Source: Planctomycetota bacterium
GTDB lineage: Bacteria > Planctomycetota > UBA11346
NCBI GenBank assembly: GCA_013816485.1
Contig: JACDEI010000027.1
Span: forward strand, 1 to 64,000
Reading direction: 5' to 3'
DNA: 64,000 bases
Both the position numbers and the translations under genes were made by a program. This document shows, in pieces, positions 17,903-25,216 of this stretch (positions are counted from its first letter, which is position 1; each line of letters starts with the position of its first letter). The notes under the pieces were generated by a model, which saw nothing but the letters and a program-made list of their open reading frames with translations, was not told where the DNA came from and did not search any database.

Positions 17903-18691
17903 TCACGCTCCGAATTCGTGCCGGCGCGGCAGGTCATCGACCCGACCCAGACCGAAACGGCTGAGGAACGCGTCCGTGGTGCGGTACAGCAGCGGACGCC
18001 CGAGGGCCTCCTCGTCGCGGCCGCTGACCAACACCAGCTTGAGATCCATCAACTGACGCAGCACGGGGCCACACTGCACGCCACGGATGTCCTCGATCGC
18101 ACCACGGGTGATCGGCTGCTTGTAGGCGACGATCGCCAGGGTTTCGAGTGCGCTCTTCGACAGCTTGGTCGGCAGCTCGCGCCGTTCGAGCTGACGGACC
18201 CACGGATAGAGTTCCCGGCGCGTGAGCAGTTGCCAGCCGCCGGCGATGTGGCGCAGTTCCCAACCGCGACGTTCACGTTCGTACCGCGTGGCCAGGCCGG
18301 TGAGGAAACCCTCAAGATAAGCCGCGCTGGTGCCCGGCAGCACACGTTGCAGACGTTCGATGGTGAGTGGACGGGTGGCAACGAAGAGCACCGCCTCGAC
18401 CGCGGCGCGCAGTTCCGCGGGCGGCAAATCGCTGACATCCGGCGCGACCGGCGGTTCGTCGCCCGCCGGAGCCTCGCCGCTCTTGAGCTCGGCGGCATCG
18501 ATGGTCTCGACCAGCGGATCGCTGAGCGTTTCGCCAGCGGTGGCCTCGGCCGACAGCGACGCAGCCGAATCCGCATCCGCCAGCGACGCAGCCGCATCCG
18601 CCAGCGGCGCCGCCGCATCATCGGGCACCGTTGTCGGCGTGGTCTCCACGTCAGCATCGTCGAGCACCTGATCGTCGTCAGGAAGGTTCAT
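17903..18691 (-). CDS. scpB: Segregation and condensation protein B
   Basis: Winged-helix partner of SMC and ScpA in chromosome segregation. The conserved core (residues ~85-255) includes [59 protein letters not shown] and [17 protein letters not shown]. An unusual N-terminal extension of about 80 residues is acidic and Ala/Asp-rich with repeated ASLADAD units, probably disordered. GAGGG precedes the ATG, and the start overlaps the end of the upstream glutamine amidotransferase gene by 4 bases. No scpA or smc is in the window. Confidence 0.92.
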   Translation of the reverse strand: MNLPDDDQVLDDADVETTPTTVPDDAAAPLADAAASLADADSAASLSAEATAGETLSDPLVETIDAAELKSGEAPAGDEPPVAPDVSDLPPAELRAAVEAVLFVATRPLTIERLQRVLPGTSAAYLEGFLTGLATRYERERRGWELRHIAGGWQLLTRRELYPWVRQLERRELPTKLSKSALETLAIVAYKQPITRGAIEDIRGVQCGPVLRQLMDLKLVLVSGRDEEALGRPLLYRTTDAFLSRFGLGRVDDLPRRHEFGA

Positions 18692-19260
18692 CGCCGGCCC
18701 TCAAGGAAGTTGCGCAGCATCTGGTGGCCGTGCTGGGTGAGGAAGCTTTCAGGATGGAACTGCACACCTTCGATCGGCAGTTCCTTGTGCCGCAGGCCCA
18801 TCAATTCGCCGCGATCGACCGTCCACGCACTCGGCTCCAGGCACGCCGGCAGCGCATCGTCGACCACCAGGCTGTGGTAACGCGTGGCGGTGAACGGTGT
18901 GGGCAGCGACGCGAAGACGCCGTGGCCGTCGTGACGGATCTCGCTGGTCTTGCCGTGCATCAGGCGATCGGCCCGTCGCACCACGCCACCGAACGCCTGC
19001 CCGATCGACTGGTGTCCCAGGCACACGCCGAAGAGCGGCACATGGTTCTTGGCCGCCGCGAGGATCAGCTCCAGGCTGATGCCGGCCTCGGTCGGTGAAC
19101 ACGGACCCGGCGAGATCAGCAAGCGCTCGGGTTTCTTCGCCATCACCTGATCGACCGTCAGTTCATCGTTGCGATAGACCTCGACCTGCGCCCCAAGTTC
19201 CCACAGGTACTGGACGAGGTTCCAGGTGAAGCTGTCGTAATTGTCGATGACGATGAGCAT
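18688..19260 (-). CDS. trpG: Anthranilate / aminodeoxychorismate synthase glutaminase subunit
   Basis: Class I glutamine amidotransferase of 190 residues that supplies ammonia to a chorismate-using partner (TrpE or PabB). Start signature [19 protein letters not shown], nucleophile Cys in [16 protein letters not shown] (~79), and the His-Glu pair in [11 protein letters not shown] (~170). The track extends 29 codons upstream, but family alignment begins at the Met at 19260. In many bacteria one such subunit serves both tryptophan and folate synthesis (TrpG/PabA), and no trpE or pabB is adjacent to decide. It is first in the run leading to pilC. Confidence 0.9.
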   Translation of the reverse strand: MLIVIDNYDSFTWNLVQYLWELGAQVEVYRNDELTVDQVMAKKPERLLISPGPCSPTEAGISLELILAAAKNHVPLFGVCLGHQSIGQAFGGVVRRADRLMHGKTSEIRHDGHGVFASLPTPFTATRYHSLVVDDALPACLEPSAWTVDRGELMGLRHKELPIEGVQFHPESFLTQHGHQMLRNFLEGRR

Positions 19261-19471
19261 GTGGTCGTTGGAGGCGCGGCAGCCTAGGCCGGTCCCCCAA
19301 CAGGCAACCCTAGGCGCCGCACAGATCACCCCTCTCCCGTCAACCACCTGCCTCCCTGGAGCAGCCTCGCAGGAGCTTCAAGGTTAACCGCCACCGGCGA
19401 CCGCTGGTGCCGCTCGCCATGAGGCGCTCCCGGCCCGAATCCCACGGCCTTGGACCTGGCCTCCTGGGAAC

Positions 19472-19498
19472 TTGACGACGGAACCATCACCCTATGCT
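19472..19498 (+). promoter_or_regulatory. Candidate sigma-70 promoter of the tRNA-Arg gene
   Basis: TTGACG (-35) and TATGCT (-10) are separated by 15 bases, a little short of the 17-base optimum. The -10 box ends 26 bases before the tRNA, which leaves room for a short 5' leader. This is the only -35/-10 pair I see near the tRNA. Confidence 0.45.
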
Positions 19499-19524
19499 GC
19501 GCGCCCACGTTTGACGTAGGATCT

Positions 19525-19600
19525 GCGCTGGTAGCTCAATGGATAGAGCATCTGACTACGGATCAGAAGGTTAGTGGTTCGAGTCCACTCCGGCGCGCCA
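19525..19600 (+). tRNA. tRNA-Arg (anticodon ACG), CCA encoded
   Basis: A complete cloverleaf: acceptor GCGCTGG pairs with CCGGCGC (one G-U), D arm GCTC...GAGC, anticodon stem TCTGA/TCAGA with loop CTACGGA (anticodon ACG, A34 expected to become inosine), T arm AGTGG-TTCGAGT-CCACT, discriminator G and encoded CCA. It would read CGU, CGC and CGA arginine codons. No integrase or attachment-site duplication is seen nearby. Confidence 0.97.
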
Positions 19601-19602
19601 AT

Positions 19603-19640
19603 AAAGCCCTGCAAGGTCACCCCTTGCAGGGCTTTTCTTT
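19603..19640 (+). terminator. Intrinsic terminator after tRNA-Arg
   Basis: AAAGCCCTGCAAGG pairs perfectly with CCTTGCAGGGCTTT (14 bp) around a 5-base loop and is followed by TCTTT. It begins 3 bases after the tRNA CCA. Confidence 0.93.
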
Positions 19641-19735
19641 GGCGGACCGCGGCCCCGATCATTCGTCGTTTTGAATGGTCCAGGTGGACTGGTGCACGGG
19701 TTGTGTGCCCAATCCACGGTGATGTACTTCCCATC

Positions 19736-19984
19736 GTGACTCCGCGTCGCCCGCTCTACCAACGTTTACTCCTCCCGGTGCTCGGGCTGGTGCTTGTCGC
19801 CCTGGGCATCATCGGGGTGATCCTGCCCTTCGTTCCTGGCCTCCCGGCGCTCATGCTTGGACTCATCTTCTGCAGTTGCGCCCATCAACCCGCTGAGGTC
19901 TGGATGCGGGCGAAGACCAAGGCCCTGAAGAACCGGCTGTTTCCGCCGAAGAAACCAGACGCTGGAAACGAATTCAAAGAATAG
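19736..19984 (+). CDS. Small inner-membrane protein, DUF454/PGPGW type
   Basis: About 82 residues from a GTG start (VTPRRPLYQRLLLPVLG). Two hydrophobic segments, LLLPVLGLVLVALGIIGVILP and PGLPALMLGLIFCSCA, flank a PFVPGLP turn, followed by a basic tail. This matches the YbaN/DUF454 family of small membrane proteins of unknown function. The track's start at 19574 runs through the tRNA and its terminator and cannot be right. No clear ribosome site marks the exact start. Confidence 0.6.
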   Translation: MTPRRPLYQRLLLPVLGLVLVALGIIGVILPFVPGLPALMLGLIFCSCAHQPAEVWMRAKTKALKNRLFPPKKPDAGNEFKE

Positions 19985-20095
19985 CAACCGCAGTCGTGCC
20001 GCCATCCAGCGGCATCCACTGGAATGGTGGCGTAGGTGTTATCGCGACCTGGCTAATCCCCGCGACGGAAGTCCGCCAACTGTTTGAGGCGACCG

Positions 20096-20122
20096 CAGCA
20101 GGACGTTAAAACGCGTCTGCTG
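20096..20122. terminator. Weak hairpin between convergent genes
   Basis: CAGCAGGACG and CGCGTCTGCTG can pair with one bulge around TTAAAA. It lies in the 139-base gap between the DUF454-like gene and the stop of the minus-strand kinase. No U-run follows, so the call is tentative; nothing else is seen in the gap. Confidence 0.3.
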
Positions 20123-20123
20123 A

Positions 20124-21659
20124 TCAACGCCCGACGCGTTCGCTGATCGGTTTCTCCCCGTCGCCGCCCCACGGGACGCTGGTCCACACCCCGCTGGTGC
20201 GAATGCGCGCGTTGCCGCCGGTACGGCAGATCTGCGGCAAGCGCAGCTTGAACACGCTGCCGGTCGGTCCGCTGCTGTGCAGAGTCACCGTGCCGCCGAA
20301 GAGTTCAGCCAACTGCCGACAGATGTAGAGCCCGAGTCCCGCGCCACCGGCCGCGCGGGTGGTGGCATCGGCCGCCTGCCAGAAGGCCTTGAAAAGATTC
20401 TCGCGTTGGCTCTCGCTGATGCCGCAACCGCTGTCGGCGATGGTGAACTCGATAGTCTCCGCCTGGTACTCCAGACGCACCTCGATCTTGCCCTTCTCGG
20501 TGAACTTGACCGCGTTGCTCAGCAGGTTGTCGAGCATCTGTCGCAGGCGCAGCGGATCGCAGGTGCACCCGGTGGGCGTGCCCTTGGTCGCGTGGCGGAC
20601 GAATTTGATGCCGCGTACGCCGGCGCGTTCCTTCCAACTGCGCGACACCAGATCGAGCACCTGCTCGGGATCAACTTTCACCGGACGGATATCGAGGGTG
20701 CGCGATTCGATGCGCGAGAAGTCGAGAATGTCGTTGATGATCGCCAGCAGCGAGTGCGACGAGTCGCTGATCAATTGCAGATATTTCACCGTCTGCGGAT
20801 TGCCATCGCTCTTCTCCAACTGGAGCAACTCGCAGAAACCGATGATGCCGGTCAACGGCGTGCGCAGCTCGTGGCTGGTGATGGCGAGGAACGCGGACTT
20901 CGCACGGTTGGCCGATTCGGCTTCGGCCTTGGCCTGCGACAACGCCTGCAAATGCATCAGGCGTCGGCTGTCGTCATGCGCGGTGACCAGGATCACCAAC
21001 TCATTGCTGAGCCGGTGCGGACGCATGCTGACTTCGACCGCATGTTCGCCTCCACCGTGATGGAGATGCCAGGCGTTGTAGCGCAGCATCCCGTTCTTCA
21101 CCACCTCGGCCAGACGCTTGCGCAGCTCGGCGGGCGCCACCGGTTCACGGTTCAGGTAGGTCGCATCGCAGGTTTTTTCCAGCTCGGCGAGGTTGATGCC
21201 GACCATGCCGCCGGCCTCGTAGCGGCGCTCGCGTTCGCAATACTCGTTGGCGTAGCGGATCACGCCCTGCTGGTCGACGACCAGGAACGCCTCATGGCTG
21301 TGCGCGAGGAAGCTCGCTTCCTCAGCCAATTGGGCGCGCAGACGCAGTTCGGCACTGTTGTCGCTGACCAGCCACAACAGGCCGCCGTCGGGCACCTCCT
21401 GCGCCTCGACCTCCAGCAGTTTGCCGCTGACCGGCACGACCATGCGCTGACCGGGTTTGAGCAGCACCAATCCGGCGCAGCTCTCACCCAGCCGCAGCAC
21501 CAGCGCCTTGCGCGCTTCGTCGCGCGGCATCGGCGTATCGAACAGACGACGCACCACGGCATTGGCGAAGTGCAGGCGGTCATCGGCGGCAAAGGCGCAG
21601 ATTCCCAGCGGCAGACGTTCGGCAAGATCGTGTGGTAGCTGCGACACCGGACGATCCAT
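20124..21659 (-). CDS. PAS-containing histidine kinase
   Basis: 511 residues from the Met of MDRPVSQLPHD. Two PAS-like sensor regions (~10-120 and ~130-260, the second with VVDQQGVIRYANEYCE) precede a HisKA domain with H box LAITSHELRTPLTGIIGFCELL and a HATPase with N box LDNLLSNAVKFTE, G1 ADSGCGISE and G2 GAGLGLYICRQL. There are no membrane segments, so it should sense a cytoplasmic cue. No receiver domain is fused or adjacent; the cognate regulator is elsewhere. The track start is 17 codons upstream and not clearly supported. Confidence 0.88.
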   Translation of the reverse strand: MDRPVSQLPHDLAERLPLGICAFAADDRLHFANAVVRRLFDTPMPRDEARKALVLRLGESCAGLVLLKPGQRMVVPVSGKLLEVEAQEVPDGGLLWLVSDNSAELRLRAQLAEEASFLAHSHEAFLVVDQQGVIRYANEYCERERRYEAGGMVGINLAELEKTCDATYLNREPVAPAELRKRLAEVVKNGMLRYNAWHLHHGGGEHAVEVSMRPHRLSNELVILVTAHDDSRRLMHLQALSQAKAEAESANRAKSAFLAITSHELRTPLTGIIGFCELLQLEKSDGNPQTVKYLQLISDSSHSLLAIINDILDFSRIESRTLDIRPVKVDPEQVLDLVSRSWKERAGVRGIKFVRHATKGTPTGCTCDPLRLRQMLDNLLSNAVKFTEKGKIEVRLEYQAETIEFTIADSGCGISESQRENLFKAFWQAADATTRAAGGAGLGLYICRQLAELFGGTVTLHSSGPTGSVFKLRLPQICRTGGNARIRTSGVWTSVPWGGDGEKPISERVGR

Positions 21660-21781
21660 GCGCGGGATGATGGGGGCGCATCGCAGAATACCAGCCCAGC
21701 CGACACACACGCGGCAGCGTGCGGTACAGATGCAGGACAGCCATCTGACATCCCGCAGTGGTATGCGGCAGTGGCATGCAG

Positions 21782-21833
21782 CAGTTGCGAGCAGCAGTTG
21801 CGAGCAGCAGTTGCGAGCAACAGTGGCGAGCGG
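21782..21833. repeat. 13-bp tandem repeat, four units
   Basis: CAGTTGCGAGCAG is repeated three times nearly exactly, then once as CAGTGGCGAGCGG. It lies between the CoaB-like gene and the kinase gene, both on the minus strand. No inverted partner is seen, which makes it an exception among the arrays here. Confidence 0.85.
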
Positions 21834-21868
21834 CAGCAGCTAGCGAGAGCGGCGACGGCGAAACGCGC

Positions 21869-22507
21869 TCAGCGCCGGGCGAGCGCCGCCAGACGGGCGC
21901 CCAACGCCTCGATCAACGCCGCGCGGTCGACACAACGTTGTGGACCACGCTCATCGACCAGGGCCTGGAGCTGTCCACATAGACTGTTGGCCACCACCAG
22001 CGCGGCATCGACCCGGCGGCGCAGGGCCTCGGCAGCGGCGAGCACGCTGTCGCGCGCCTCGTATTTGAAACCGACGATCGGCCCGGACAGGCCCCAACCA
22101 CGCAGTTGTTCGATGATCTTGCCCGCCGGTTCCAATCGAATGGTGACCGCGCCGGCACGCGACGGCAGCTTGGTGCCGACCGGCACCACCTGCGGGCCAT
22201 CGGGTTGTTCGATCGCCACCTGCGCCACCTCATAATCGTTCACCGCCGCCGACATCACCACCACGCCGGTCGGATTGACGGTGATCCATTGCCTGAGCGC
22301 ACTTTCGAGTCCACGGCGGTCGACATAACGTTGGGCCGGCGCGTTCGGACTAGCATCGATGCCGAGCAGCAGATCGGCTGACAAACCCTGATGATGCAGA
22401 CAGTCCTTCACCTGGAGAGCGGTCGCGCCGCTCGCGGCGACGCTGATGAAGCGCACTGCGTCGACGGCCACACGGGGCGCACCACCTACCAACAGGATCG
22501 GACGCAT
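21869..22507 (-). CDS. Stand-alone CoaB-like (DFP family) phosphopantothenate-cysteine ligase domain
   Basis: 212 residues resembling only the C-terminal half of CoaBC. VRFISVAASGATALQVKDCLHHQG corresponds to the nucleotide-binding start of CoaB, VVVMSAAVNDYEV to its substrate-binding loop, and PIVGFKYEA to the conserved GF(K/A) stretch. CoaB joins cysteine to 4'-phosphopantothenate in coenzyme A synthesis. No CoaC (decarboxylase) half is present, so this is either a type III CoaB-like enzyme or a paralogue with another ligand. The start at Met 22507 fits the domain; upstream codons look spurious. Confidence 0.65.
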   Translation of the reverse strand: MRPILLVGGAPRVAVDAVRFISVAASGATALQVKDCLHHQGLSADLLLGIDASPNAPAQRYVDRRGLESALRQWITVNPTGVVVMSAAVNDYEVAQVAIEQPDGPQVVPVGTKLPSRAGAVTIRLEPAGKIIEQLRGWGLSGPIVGFKYEARDSVLAAAEALRRRVDAALVVANSLCGQLQALVDERGPQRCVDRAALIEALGARLAALARR

Positions 22508-22556
22508 GCGCGCAGTGTTGTGCTGATCACGCCGCCGCAATGGCCGGCAGCGACGT

Positions 22557-23018
22557 TCACGTCGAAGGCGCGGGTATCACCGTGATGGTGATGTACGACT
22601 CGCGGTAACCGGTGGCATAGGTGCAGAGGCAGTAGTCGTAATCGTAGTTGGTGTAGTACCAGGTGCGGTAACGCACGACATAGGTGCCCACGCTGGTCGG
22701 TATCAGGGTGGCATCGCGACCGTCATCATAAAAGGTGAACACCGCGCCGGCGGGAGCCGAGGTGACGCTCCAATCCTGGTCGTCGATGTAGACCGTGACA
22801 TTGTCGAAGTCGTATTCCGAGGTCAGCGACACCGGAGTGGTGCTGATGACGGTCTGGTTGTCCGCCACCGCCGTGACCGAGATGCTGTAGCTGTAATCCG
22901 CATGGTAATAGCAGCCGGACAGCAGCAGCACGCCCGCGATCAGCACGGCCATCAGCGACCGGCGACCACGTGACGCTCCGACCGGACCGGACGATGGGGA
23001 AAGGAGCGACCAGGACAT
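22557..23018 (-). CDS. Tyrosine-rich lipoprotein of unknown function
   Basis: 153 residues. After a basic start (MSWSLLSPSSGPVGASRGRRS) comes a hydrophobic stretch and lipobox LLLSGC, so the protein should be lipidated at Cys. The mature part looks like an Ig-like or PKD-like beta fold (YSYSISVTAVADNQTVISTTPVSLTSE) and is rich in Tyr near the end (WYYTNYDYDY). The track start is 39 codons upstream; CTGGAG lies 6 bases before the Met at 23018, which decides the start. Function unknown. Confidence 0.7.
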   Translation of the reverse strand: MSWSLLSPSSGPVGASRGRRSLMAVLIAGVLLLSGCYYHADYSYSISVTAVADNQTVISTTPVSLTSEYDFDNVTVYIDDQDWSVTSAPAGAVFTFYDDGRDATLIPTSVGTYVVRYRTWYYTNYDYDYCLCTYATGYRESYITITVIPAPST

Positions 23019-23328
23019 GCGGTTCTCCAGGGTACCTGCTACCTCCTGGAAGGTTACGCACCGTCCCGGTGTTCCAACGGGCGGGATGCAGGACCTTGGC
23101 CGGGTAGCGGACGGCGGGTCAATGCTGCAAAGCAAACGAAGAAGGGAGGAAATCTAGCCACAGAGCCCACAGAGCCCACAGAGAGCACCGAGGAGAAGAA
23201 CAATGCCTTCCTCTGTGCTCTCCGTGGGCTCTGTGGCTAGTTTTTTCTTCCTGTCGAGTCTGCCGTCTTCGCTTCCCCCGCTTTGACGGCGGGATTGCAG
23301 CCCCGCCGCGAAAGCACAGGGTGCGGAC
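23019..23328. other. Divergent intergenic region holding an inverted CACAGAGCC array
   Basis: This 310-base gap separates the minus-strand lipoprotein gene and the plus-strand LOG gene, so it should contain both promoters. Apart from the inverted repeat at 23154-23240, I see no clear operator or riboswitch. Confidence 0.6.
23154..23240. repeat. Inverted CACAGAGCC repeat, long hairpin followed by T-run
   Basis: CTAGCCACAGAGCCCAC with a second CAGAGCCCAC unit (23154-23194) pairs with GTGGGCTCTGTGGCTAG and flanks (23208-23240). TTTTTTCTTCC follows on the plus strand, giving it the form of an intrinsic terminator placed about 90 bases before the LOG start codon. Similar CACAGAG-type words occur between genes of many unrelated bacteria. 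Confidence 0.85.
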
Positions 23329-23886
23329 ATGACAGCGGTTTGTGTCTTCTGCGGCTCGTCGAACGGCGGGCGGCCATCCTATACCAAGGCAGCCAGGGAA
23401 CTTGGCGATCTGCTCGGACGACACGGCGTGCGCCTGGTCTACGGCGCGGCGAACTGCGGGCTGATGGTGGCGGTGGCGGATGCCACCCTGACGGCGGGCG
23501 GCACGGTCGAAGGCGTGGTCCCCGAAGTTATCGACCGCATGGACCTGACCCACGCGAAGCTCACCCGGCTGCACAAGGTCGGCACCATGCACGAGCGCAA
23601 GGCGCTGATGGCGGAGATCTCCGACGCCTTCATCGCCCTGCCCGGCGGTATCGGCACACTCGATGAGTTGTGCGAGATCATCTGCTGGGCCCAACTCGGC
23701 CTCCACGCCAAGCCGATCGGCATACTCAACACCGACGGCTATTTTGACGGCCTGCTGACGTTCATGCACCATGCGGTGAACGAAGGGTTCATGCGCGTGA
23801 GCGATGTATCGCGGCTGATCGTAGCGAATGAACCGGGGGAGTTGCTGACGCGGATGGAGCTGATGGGAATGGGGAACAGAGGATAG
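23329..23886 (+). CDS. LOG-family nucleotide phosphoribohydrolase
   Basis: 185 residues of the 'lysine decarboxylase-like' LOG family, which releases bases such as cytokinins from nucleoside 5'-monophosphates rather than decarboxylating lysine. N-terminal VCVFCGSSNGGRPSY, YGAANCGLM, active-site MHERKALM and the family hallmark PGGIGTLDEL are all present. It probably acts in nucleotide salvage or clean-up. The last codons (LMGMGNRG, TAG) run into the GGGAT-type repeat that follows. The physiological substrate is not readable from sequence. Confidence 0.88.
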   Translation: MTAVCVFCGSSNGGRPSYTKAARELGDLLGRHGVRLVYGAANCGLMVAVADATLTAGGTVEGVVPEVIDRMDLTHAKLTRLHKVGTMHERKALMAEISDAFIALPGGIGTLDELCEIICWAQLGLHAKPIGILNTDGYFDGLLTFMHHAVNEGFMRVSDVSRLIVANEPGELLTRMELMGMGNRG

Positions 23887-23945
23887 GGGATTTCACACCC
23901 CAGCCGCTAATCCCTAATCCCAAATCCCCGATCCCTAGCCCGTAA
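23866..23945. repeat. Inverted heptad array (GGGATTA / AATCCCT) between convergent genes
   Basis: The left arm is GGGAATGGGGAACAGAGGATAGGGGATTT, part of which codes for the end of the LOG protein. The right arm carries four degenerate copies of (A)ATCCCTA at 23910-23945. The heptad form recalls the STRR heptamers of heterocystous cyanobacteria. A two-way terminator role fits the convergent setting. Confidence 0.75.
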
Positions 23946-25028
23946 TCATTCACCGACTCGCACGGCCACGCGCTGCGCTTCCAGACACAGTTCCGCACTC
24001 ATGAAGATGTGCGCCTGAGTCATCGCGGTCTCGGTGCCGTCAAGGCTGTCGCGCACCAGTTGGCCGAAGAACGGGAAACCGATCTTCCCGGCGAGTTCGA
24101 CGTGGCGTTCACCCTGGTGGTCGACCAGGAAGAGGTGATCGCCAGCGGTGTCGGTGCCGACGTTGATGTACTTGCGCAGTTCGATGTAGCCGTCGGTACC
24201 GAGGATGATCGTCCGTCCATCACCCCAGGTCGCGAGGCCCTTCGGATTCAACCAGTCGACGCGGTGGTAACCGGTCGCGCCGTTGGCACCAATCAGCGTC
24301 AGGTCGCCGAAGTCCTCCAGTTCTGGGAACTGTGGGCAGTTGTAGTTGGCGACCTTGGCTGCCTGGATCTTCGCCGTGGTGTTGTTGGTGTAGGCGAGGA
24401 ACTGCTCGATCTGGTGGCTGCCGATGTCGCAGAGGATGCCGCCGTACTTGGCGCGCTCAAAGAACCACGCCGGCCGTTTTCCCGGATCACCCAGGCGATG
24501 CGGCCCGAGGCCGAGCACCTGCACTGGACGACCGATGGCGCCGGCGGCGATCAAGCGACCGGCCTCGACCGCGCATTCGACGTGCAGGCGTTCGCTGAAG
24601 TAGACGAAGTAGCGACGCCCGGTGCGCGCGAGGACGGCACGGGCCTGGGCCAATTGCTCCAGCGTGGTGAAAGGTGTCTTGTCGGTGAAGTAGTCCTTGC
24701 CGTGTTCCATCGCCCGACAACCGAGCGGACCGCGGTCGCACGGGATCGCGGCGGCGGCGATCAAGCGGATGGTGGGATCTTCCAGGATCGCACGTTCATC
24801 GGCGACCACCGTGGCCTGCGGGTAGGTCTTAAGGAAAGCGGCGACGCGTTCGGGTTGCGAGTCGTAGACCGCCACCAGTTCACCACCCGCCTCGATCAGG
24901 CCATTGCACATGCCGTAGATGTGGCCGTGGTCCAGGTGCATGGCGGCGAAACGGAATTGTCCTGGCCCGACTACCTGGGCGGCTTTGCCCTTGGGAGCGT
25001 AGGTCATGCCGTCGGCCTTCTGCACCAT
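23946..25028 (-). CDS. Gfo/Idh/MocA-family oxidoreductase
   Basis: 360 residues. NAD(P)-dependent sugar or inositol dehydrogenase-like protein: an N-terminal Rossmann part (FRFAAMHLDHGHIYGMCNGLIEAGGELVAVYDS), DKTPFTTLEQLAQARAV with the Lys-Thr-Pro form of the EKP motif, and a C-terminal alpha/beta substrate domain with GGILCDIGSHQIEQFL, where the Asp and His are expected at the active site. The start at 25028 is set by GGAGG 6 bases upstream; the track adds 42 spurious codons. The glycine-rich dinucleotide motif is weak (AAMHLDHGHIYG), so cofactor use should be tested. Substrate unknown. Confidence 0.85.
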   Translation of the reverse strand: MVQKADGMTYAPKGKAAQVVGPGQFRFAAMHLDHGHIYGMCNGLIEAGGELVAVYDSQPERVAAFLKTYPQATVVADERAILEDPTIRLIAAAAIPCDRGPLGCRAMEHGKDYFTDKTPFTTLEQLAQARAVLARTGRRYFVYFSERLHVECAVEAGRLIAAGAIGRPVQVLGLGPHRLGDPGKRPAWFFERAKYGGILCDIGSHQIEQFLAYTNNTTAKIQAAKVANYNCPQFPELEDFGDLTLIGANGATGYHRVDWLNPKGLATWGDGRTIILGTDGYIELRKYINVGTDTAGDHLFLVDHQGERHVELAGKIGFPFFGQLVRDSLDGTETAMTQAHIFMSAELCLEAQRVAVRVGE

Positions 25029-25216
25029 GAGATCCTCCATGAGCGCGGCATGGTGTCCGGGACCAGCGCAGGCTTCAAGTCGGAGGTCTGCTCGCATGCC
25101 GATGATGCGCGCAGCTTTTGACACACACCGATCGCCGCCCGATCGCTGCCCCATCGCTGCCCTGCAACGGGCGCGACGCGGGATGGACTCAAGGTGGCGG
25201 GTGGTAGGGTCTAAGC

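Noticed and set aside
19525-19600. tRNA as an integration site for a genomic island
   Set aside because: No integrase, no duplicated tRNA 3' end and no change in base composition is seen on either side.
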